Source of the DNA: SVTX01 sp045638125
GTDB taxonomy: Bacteria; Bacillota; Clostridia; Oscillospirales; CAG-272
NCBI GenBank assembly: GCA_045638125.1
Contig: JAZUAS010000056.1
Location: 1-17,866, forward strand
DNA: 17,866 nt
Direction of reading: 5' to 3'
Shown here: one piece after another, positions 14,470 through 17,866 of the stretch
Layout: every line of letters begins with the position of its first letter
Numbering within the stretch: position 1 is the first letter of the stretch
Notes under the pieces: generated by a model
The model's database searches: none
What the model was told of the DNA's origin: nothing
Seen by the model: the letters and a program-made list of their open reading frames with translations, nothing else
Translations under genes and position numbers: made by a program

Positions 14470-15657
14470 ATGAAATTTACCGAAATTAAAGAAATAATCT
14501 CCGCCGCTTGTAAAAAGTTTGACGTTGCGGAGTATGAGATCTATTTTACCAAGGGCGAGGACATCAGCGCAGAGACCCTCAAGGACGAGGTTAGCGCATT
14601 CTCCTCGGGTGAGAGCGCAAAGGTCTATTTCCGTTGTCTTGTTGACGGTCACATGGGCTACGCCTCCAGCAGCTATTTCAACGAGGACGAGCTTGCGGAT
14701 CTCGTTGTTCGTGCAAAGGAAAACGCAGGTGCTATTGAAAATGATGACGTAGTGTTCATTTTCAAGGGTTCCGAGTCCTATGCCAAGACTACCGCTCCCG
14801 AGCCCGTAGTTGTAGATGCAGGCGAGCTTAAGAATAAGGCGCTTGAAATACAGAAGGCAACCTATGCCGCAGACCCTGCCGTTGTTGACGGTACACAGTC
14901 TGTTGCTATGTCCTTCAGAAATGAGATCTATCTCTACAACTCCCACGGGCTTGAGCTTTCCAACAGAGTTGGTATGTCGGGCTGTTACGTTGAGGCAGTA
15001 GTAAATAAGGGCGGCGAGTCCAGAAACAACTTCGAGTTTGCCGAGAATATTTACAGCACCGATGCCGCAGAGCTTCCCGCAAAGGCGGTTCAGGGAGCGC
15101 TTGAAATGATCGGCGCTACCGAGATCCCCAGCGGCAAGTATGACGTGGTTATCGACGGAACACAGATGCGTTCGCTTCTGTCTGCATTCTCCTCGGCTTT
15201 CTCTGCAAAGAACGCGCTTCTCGGTATGTCCCGTCTTGCAGGCAAGGAGGGCGAGAAGATCGCCGCTGATATAGTTACCATCACCGACGATCCTATGAGA
15301 GAGGGCTGCCCTGTGCAGACTCCCTTTGACGACGAGGGTGTTGCAACCTATAAAAAGACCGTAGTTGAGAACGGTGTTCTTAACACCTTACTTTACGATC
15401 TTACCACCGCCTATAAGACCGGCAAGACCACCACCGGTAACGGTCGCCGTGGAGGAAATATCGCTCCCTATAACTTCAGTATCTGCGCAGGAGCTGATAC
15501 ACAGGAGGAGCTTTTCGCCAAGGTTGGAAACGGTGTCTACGTAACCGAGGTTAAGGGACTTCACGCAGGCGCTAACGCTATCACGGGCGATTTCTCGGTC
15601 GAGAGTGCAGGCTTCCTTATCAAGGAAAGAAGGCAGGTCCTATCAAGTCCTTTGTAA
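14470..15657 (+). CDS. tldE: TldE/PmbA protease subunit, frameshifted near the 3' end
   Basis: TldE (PmbA) is the non-catalytic partner of TldD; it lacks the HExxxH motif, as expected, and helps form the substrate chamber. The frame gives 395 residues. Up to GFLIKE (E386) it follows the family, including GKTTTGNGRRGG and the late segment GANAITGDFSVESAG. The last nine residues (RRQVLSSPL) do not belong. The missing end (AGNFFQMLKDID, then FGSPDVLVKGMSVAG) is encoded without interruption in the -1 frame from 15630 to 15794. Restoring one base between about 15625 and 15630 would give a 441-residue protein of normal length. This is either a true recent mutation, leaving an enzyme without its C-terminal strand region, or an assembly indel. 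The start is certain from the coupled ribosome site. Confidence 0.9.
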   Translation: MKFTEIKEIISAACKKFDVAEYEIYFTKGEDISAETLKDEVSAFSSGESAKVYFRCLVDGHMGYASSSYFNEDELADLVVRAKENAGAIENDDVVFIFKGSESYAKTTAPEPVVVDAGELKNKALEIQKATYAADPAVVDGTQSVAMSFRNEIYLYNSHGLELSNRVGMSGCYVEAVVNKGGESRNNFEFAENIYSTDAAELPAKAVQGALEMIGATEIPSGKYDVVIDGTQMRSLLSAFSSAFSAKNALLGMSRLAGKEGEKIAADIVTITDDPMREGCPVQTPFDDEGVATYKKTVVENGVLNTLLYDLTTAYKTGKTTTGNGRRGGNIAPYNFSICAGADTQEELFAKVGNGVYVTEVKGLHAGANAITGDFSVESAGFLIKERRQVLSSPL

Positions 15658-15794
15658 TCGCAGGAAACTTCTTCCAGATGCTCAAGGATATCGATTCTCT
15701 CGGTAACGAGGTCAAGTGGGGAATTCCCGGCGGATTCGTAGTATTCGGCTCTCCCGACGTGCTCGTAAAGGGAATGAGCGTTGCAGGAAAATAA
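15630..15794 (+). pseudogene. Displaced C-terminal frame of tldE
   Basis: This 54-codon stretch plus stop reads KAGPIKSFVIAGNFFQM and onward to the terminal MSVAGK, the usual end of TldE/PmbA proteins. It has no start codon or ribosome site of its own and shares no frame with the upstream 395-codon part. It has no stop codons or other damage, so the shift is recent or technical. Confidence 0.85.
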
Positions 15795-15841
15795 TTTAAT
15801 TTTAAATTGCGTTTTTCTGTGAATATTTTTTGAATTTTTAT

Positions 15842-15891
15842 GTGTTTTGTCAGTAGTATTGCAAAATGCTATTGACAAAACACCTTTTTTT
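15842..15891 (+). terminator. Strong Rho-independent terminator of the miaB-tldE operon
   Basis: The arms 15842-15860 and 15865-15883 pair over 19 bp (11 perfect outer pairs GTGTTTTGTCA/TGACAAAACAC, then 8 inner pairs with two G-U wobbles). They close a GCAA loop, a stable GNRA tetraloop, and are followed by CTTTTTTT. It lies 47 bases after the restored tldE stop. Its 3' arm contains the -35 box of the rny promoter. Confidence 0.93.
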
Positions 15892-15900
15892 ATATATAAT
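15872..15900 (+). promoter_or_regulatory. rny: Consensus sigma-A promoter for rny, overlapping the terminator
   Basis: TTGACA (15872-15877) and TATAAT (15895-15900) are perfect and spaced by 17 bases. The -35 box is formed by the 3' arm of the tldE terminator, and the spacer contains its T tract. Predicted transcription start is near 15907, giving an rny leader of about 105 nt. Confidence 0.88.
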
Positions 15901-15906
15901 ATAATA

Positions 15907-16013
15907 AGGTATATATTGATATTTTACGGATTGCCCGAATTGGCAAAAACGTTTTAATATACCTGATAAAACAGAATAAAAAAGAGAAGAAAGAAAAAGG
16001 AGGTGTAAAGGAA
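15907..16013 (+). other. Structured 5' leader of rny
   Basis: AGGTATAT (15907-15914) and ATATACCT (15957-15964) are perfect 8-bp complements enclosing 42 bases. Inside, TGCC/GGCA (15932-15935 with 15942-15945) forms a small hairpin, followed by the self-complementary AAAACGTTTT (15946-15955). A purine-rich stretch follows, then the Shine-Dalgarno AAAGGAGGTG (15996-16005), a full match to the 16S tail, 8 bases before the ATG. I do not recognise a known riboswitch. The first pairing base coincides with the predicted transcript start. Confidence 0.55.
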
Positions 16014-17567
16014 ATGCCAACAGAAATTGTAATACTGATAGGCGTAGGTTGTGCCGTTGTCGGTATTGCTATCGGATTTCTTATCGGATTTCTTATCAGA
16101 AAGAAGATCGGTGAAGCAAAGATAGGCTCTGCTGAGGCGGAAGCTTCAAAGATACTTAGCGAGGCAAAGAAAAATGCCGAGTCCGCAAAGAAAGAGTCCC
16201 TGCTTGAGGCTAAAGAAACGATTATGGCTCAGAGAAATGAGCTGGACCGTGAGATCAAGGAACGAAGAAACGAGATCACTCGTACCGAAAATCGTTTGAC
16301 CAAGAAGGAAGAAACTCTTGATAAGAAGAGTGAGGCTCTTGAAAAGAAGAACGAGGTTCTTGATAAGAAGATCAAGGATTATGAGGTTCTGCAGGAAAAA
16401 GCAGACGAAATGATCGGTGAGCAGATTAAAAAGCTTGAAGAGATCTCGGGATACTCGTCCGAGAGAGCCAAGGAAGAGCTTATTGAAAGAGTTGAATCCG
16501 AGGCAAAGCATGAGCTTGCACAGAGACTTGACGAGCTTGAGACTCAGTTCAAGGAAGAGGCAGACGACAAGGCAAAGAACATTTTGTCGCTTGCAATTCA
16601 GAGATATGCATCCGATCACGTTTCCGAGGCTACCGTTTCCAGCGTGGCACTGCCCAGCGAGGAAATGAAGGGTAGAATTATCGGTCGTGAGGGTCGTAAC
16701 ATCCAGAAAATCGAAACACTTACGGGCGTTGAGCTTATTATCGACGATACTCCCGAAACCATCACACTGTCGGGATTTGACCCCGTTAGACGTGAGGTTG
16801 CGAGAATTGCGCTTGAGAGACTTATCTCCGACGGACGAATCCATCCCGCAAGAATCGAGGAAATGGTTGAAAAGGCACAGAAGGAAGTTGATATTTCCGT
16901 CAAGCAGGCGGGAGAGAGAGCTACCTTTGAGGTCGGAATCCACGGCATTAATCCCGAGCTTGTTCGATTGCTCGGTAGACTCAAGTACAGAACCAGTTAC
17001 GGTCAGAACGTACTGAAGCACTCTATTGAGGTTGCATTCCTTGCAGGTATTATGGCAGACGAGCTTGGAGTTGACTCCAACCTTGCAAAGCGCGCAGGTC
17101 TGCTCCACGATATTGGTAAGGCATTCCCCCACGACGTTGAAGGATCTCACGTTGAGATCGGTGTAAACGCGGTTAAGAAGTATAAGGAAAGCCGCGAGGT
17201 TGTCCATGCTATCGAGGCGCACCACAACGACGTCGAACCCAAGACTATCATCGCAGTTCTCGTTCAGGCTGCCGACGCTATCAGCGCCGCAAGACCCGGA
17301 GCACGCCGCGAGGATATGGAAAACTACATCAAGCGTCTTGAAAAGCTTGAGGAGATCGCAAAGAGCTTTGACGGAATTGACAAGGCGTTTGCAATTCAGG
17401 CAGGACGCGAGATCAGAGTTATGGTCAAGCCCGAGGAGGTTAACGACGCAGGCATGAAGGTTATCGCACGCGAGATGGCGGCGAAGATCCAGAATGAAGT
17501 CAAGTATCCCGGTCAGATCAAGATCAATCTTATTCGTGAGAGTCGCGCAGTAGACTACGCGAAGTAA
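16014..17567 (+). CDS. rny: Ribonuclease Y
   Basis: RNase Y is the membrane-anchored endoribonuclease that starts decay and processing of many mRNAs in Bacillota. The 517-residue protein has the family length and order: a transmembrane helix (residues 5-28), a long charged coiled coil (about 30-195) with Glu/Lys heptads, a KH domain with G-x-x-G in GRIIGREGRN (about 219-228), and an HD domain with H365-D366 in LLHDIGK, IEAHHNDV and AADAISAARPGARRE. The conserved end IRESRAVDYAK is present. It is transcribed alone from its own promoter and ends at its own terminator. In B. subtilis, rny lies a few genes upstream of miaB-ymcA; here it is 10 kb downstream of them. Confidence 0.98.
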   Translation: MPTEIVILIGVGCAVVGIAIGFLIGFLIRKKIGEAKIGSAEAEASKILSEAKKNAESAKKESLLEAKETIMAQRNELDREIKERRNEITRTENRLTKKEETLDKKSEALEKKNEVLDKKIKDYEVLQEKADEMIGEQIKKLEEISGYSSERAKEELIERVESEAKHELAQRLDELETQFKEEADDKAKNILSLAIQRYASDHVSEATVSSVALPSEEMKGRIIGREGRNIQKIETLTGVELIIDDTPETITLSGFDPVRREVARIALERLISDGRIHPARIEEMVEKAQKEVDISVKQAGERATFEVGIHGINPELVRLLGRLKYRTSYGQNVLKHSIEVAFLAGIMADELGVDSNLAKRAGLLHDIGKAFPHDVEGSHVEIGVNAVKKYKESREVVHAIEAHHNDVEPKTIIAVLVQAADAISAARPGARREDMENYIKRLEKLEEIAKSFDGIDKAFAIQAGREIRVMVKPEEVNDAGMKVIAREMAAKIQNEVKYPGQIKINLIRESRAVDYAK

Positions 17568-17675
17568 TTTGCTACGAGCAAAAGTCAAATATACAGAAAA
17601 TTCTGTAATCTTTGTTCCTTAGTTACAGTTAAGGATTCACATATATTTAACATAGAACACAGAGGCATATTACCA

Positions 17676-17694
17676 CGGCACAGCCGGATGAAAT
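17676..17694. repeat. Solitary degenerate palindrome unit with GATGAAAT flank
   Basis: CGGC/GCCG with loop ACA (17676-17686) is followed by GATGAAAT, the same junction that links units in the array at 5842-5899. It could be a decayed single copy; eight shared bases also allow chance. The rest of 17568-17708 holds only small A/T-rich inverted repeats, such as TACAGAA/TTCTGTA at 17591-17606 and TCCTTA/TAAGGA around 17615-17635, and no gene. Confidence 0.4.
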
Positions 17695-17708
17695 ATTTGA
17701 TAACCCAC

Positions 17709-17739
17709 AAAAACAGCACCGTATCGCGGTGCTGTTTTT
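17709..17739 (+). terminator. Rho-independent terminator of rny
   Basis: AAAAACAGCACCG (17709-17721) pairs perfectly with CGGTGCTGTTTTT (17727-17739) over 13 bp around a 5-base loop, ending in a T run. It lies about 140 bases after the rny stop. Confidence 0.93.
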
Positions 17740-17768
17740 GTATATAGGCACTGTAATAATTTAAGGCA

Positions 17769-17797
17769 TTTACAATTTATAAAAAATATGGTATAAT
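17769..17797 (+). promoter_or_regulatory. Sigma-A promoter with extended -10 for the gene past the right edge
   Basis: TTTACA (17769-17774), a 17-base spacer and TATAAT (17792-17797), with TG at 17789-17790 forming an extended -10. Transcription would start near 17804, leaving a leader of about 60 nt before the ribosome site at the window end. Confidence 0.85.
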
Positions 17798-17858
17798 TTA
17801 TATATAAATTGTAACCTTTTTGAATTTTTATCGACTTACAGGATGAAGGAATTAGAAT

Positions 17859-17866
17859 AAAGGAGG
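17859..17866 (+). promoter_or_regulatory. Shine-Dalgarno site of the next gene
   Basis: AAAGGAGG forms the last eight bases of the window and follows the promoter above. A start codon should lie within about 5-12 bases beyond the edge; the gene itself cannot be seen. Confidence 0.8.

Noticed and set aside
15622..15640. Programmed -1 ribosomal frameshift joining the two tldE frames
   Set aside because: No slippery heptamer is present; Arg AGA/AGG tRNAs would have to re-pair with AAG. A lost base explains it more simply, though proteomics could reopen the question.
15827..15841. 15-base identity TTTTTGAATTTTTAT, also at 17817-17831
   Set aside because: It is A/T-only low complexity around a GAA and lies in different contexts (before a terminator, and inside a leader), so chance is sufficient.

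Overview
The window looks like a chromosomal core region of an uncultured anaerobic Bacillota of class Clostridia, probably a gut or rumen lineage. This rests on four things: strong AGGAGG Shine-Dalgarno sites; an RNase Y, a MutL carrying its own endonuclease motifs, and a YlbF/YmcA-family protein; the gene order miaB, ylbF-like, mutS, mutL, which matches the Bacillus subtilis order miaB, ymcA, (cotE), mutS, mutL; and A/T-rich consensus sigma-A promoters. Genus or family cannot be fixed from the sequence alone. Every gene is on the + strand. I see no tRNA, rRNA, IS element, prophage or CRISPR.

Region 1 (1-3749) is the end of an operon that begins before the window: the 3' part of an M16 zinc peptidase (YfmH type), lgt (lipoprotein maturation), folD (C1-folate metabolism) and a small AT-rich membrane-anchored orphan. 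It ends at a terminator near 3828-3852.

Region 2 (3907-15891) is one long apparent operon. It starts at a perfect consensus promoter and holds miaB (tRNA ms2i6A37), a YlbF/YmcA-family protein with a four-cysteine tail, mutS and mutL (mismatch repair), tgt (queuosine tRNA modification), a HAD phosphatase, a small membrane-anchored orphan, tldD and tldE (paired metalloprotease). Between the ylbF-like gene and mutS lies an unusual array of five small palindromes joined by GAA linkers. tldE carries a one-base frameshift that cuts off about 55 codons of an otherwise intact C-terminal frame. The operon ends at a very strong 19-bp hairpin terminator.

Region 3 (15872-17739) is rny, encoding RNase Y. 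Its perfect consensus promoter has its -35 box inside the 3' arm of the preceding terminator. It has a structured leader of about 105 nt, a full-length Shine-Dalgarno site and its own terminator. The last 100 bases hold another promoter, with an extended -10, and a Shine-Dalgarno site whose gene starts just past the window edge.

Three themes link the genes: tRNA modification (miaB, tgt), genome maintenance (mutSL) and mRNA turnover (rny with the YlbF/YmcA-family protein, whose B. subtilis relatives form the Fe-S Y-complex that tunes RNase Y). The features most worth a second look are the palindrome array, the tldE frameshift, the terminator/promoter overlap with the folded rny leader, and the cysteine tail of the YlbF-like protein.
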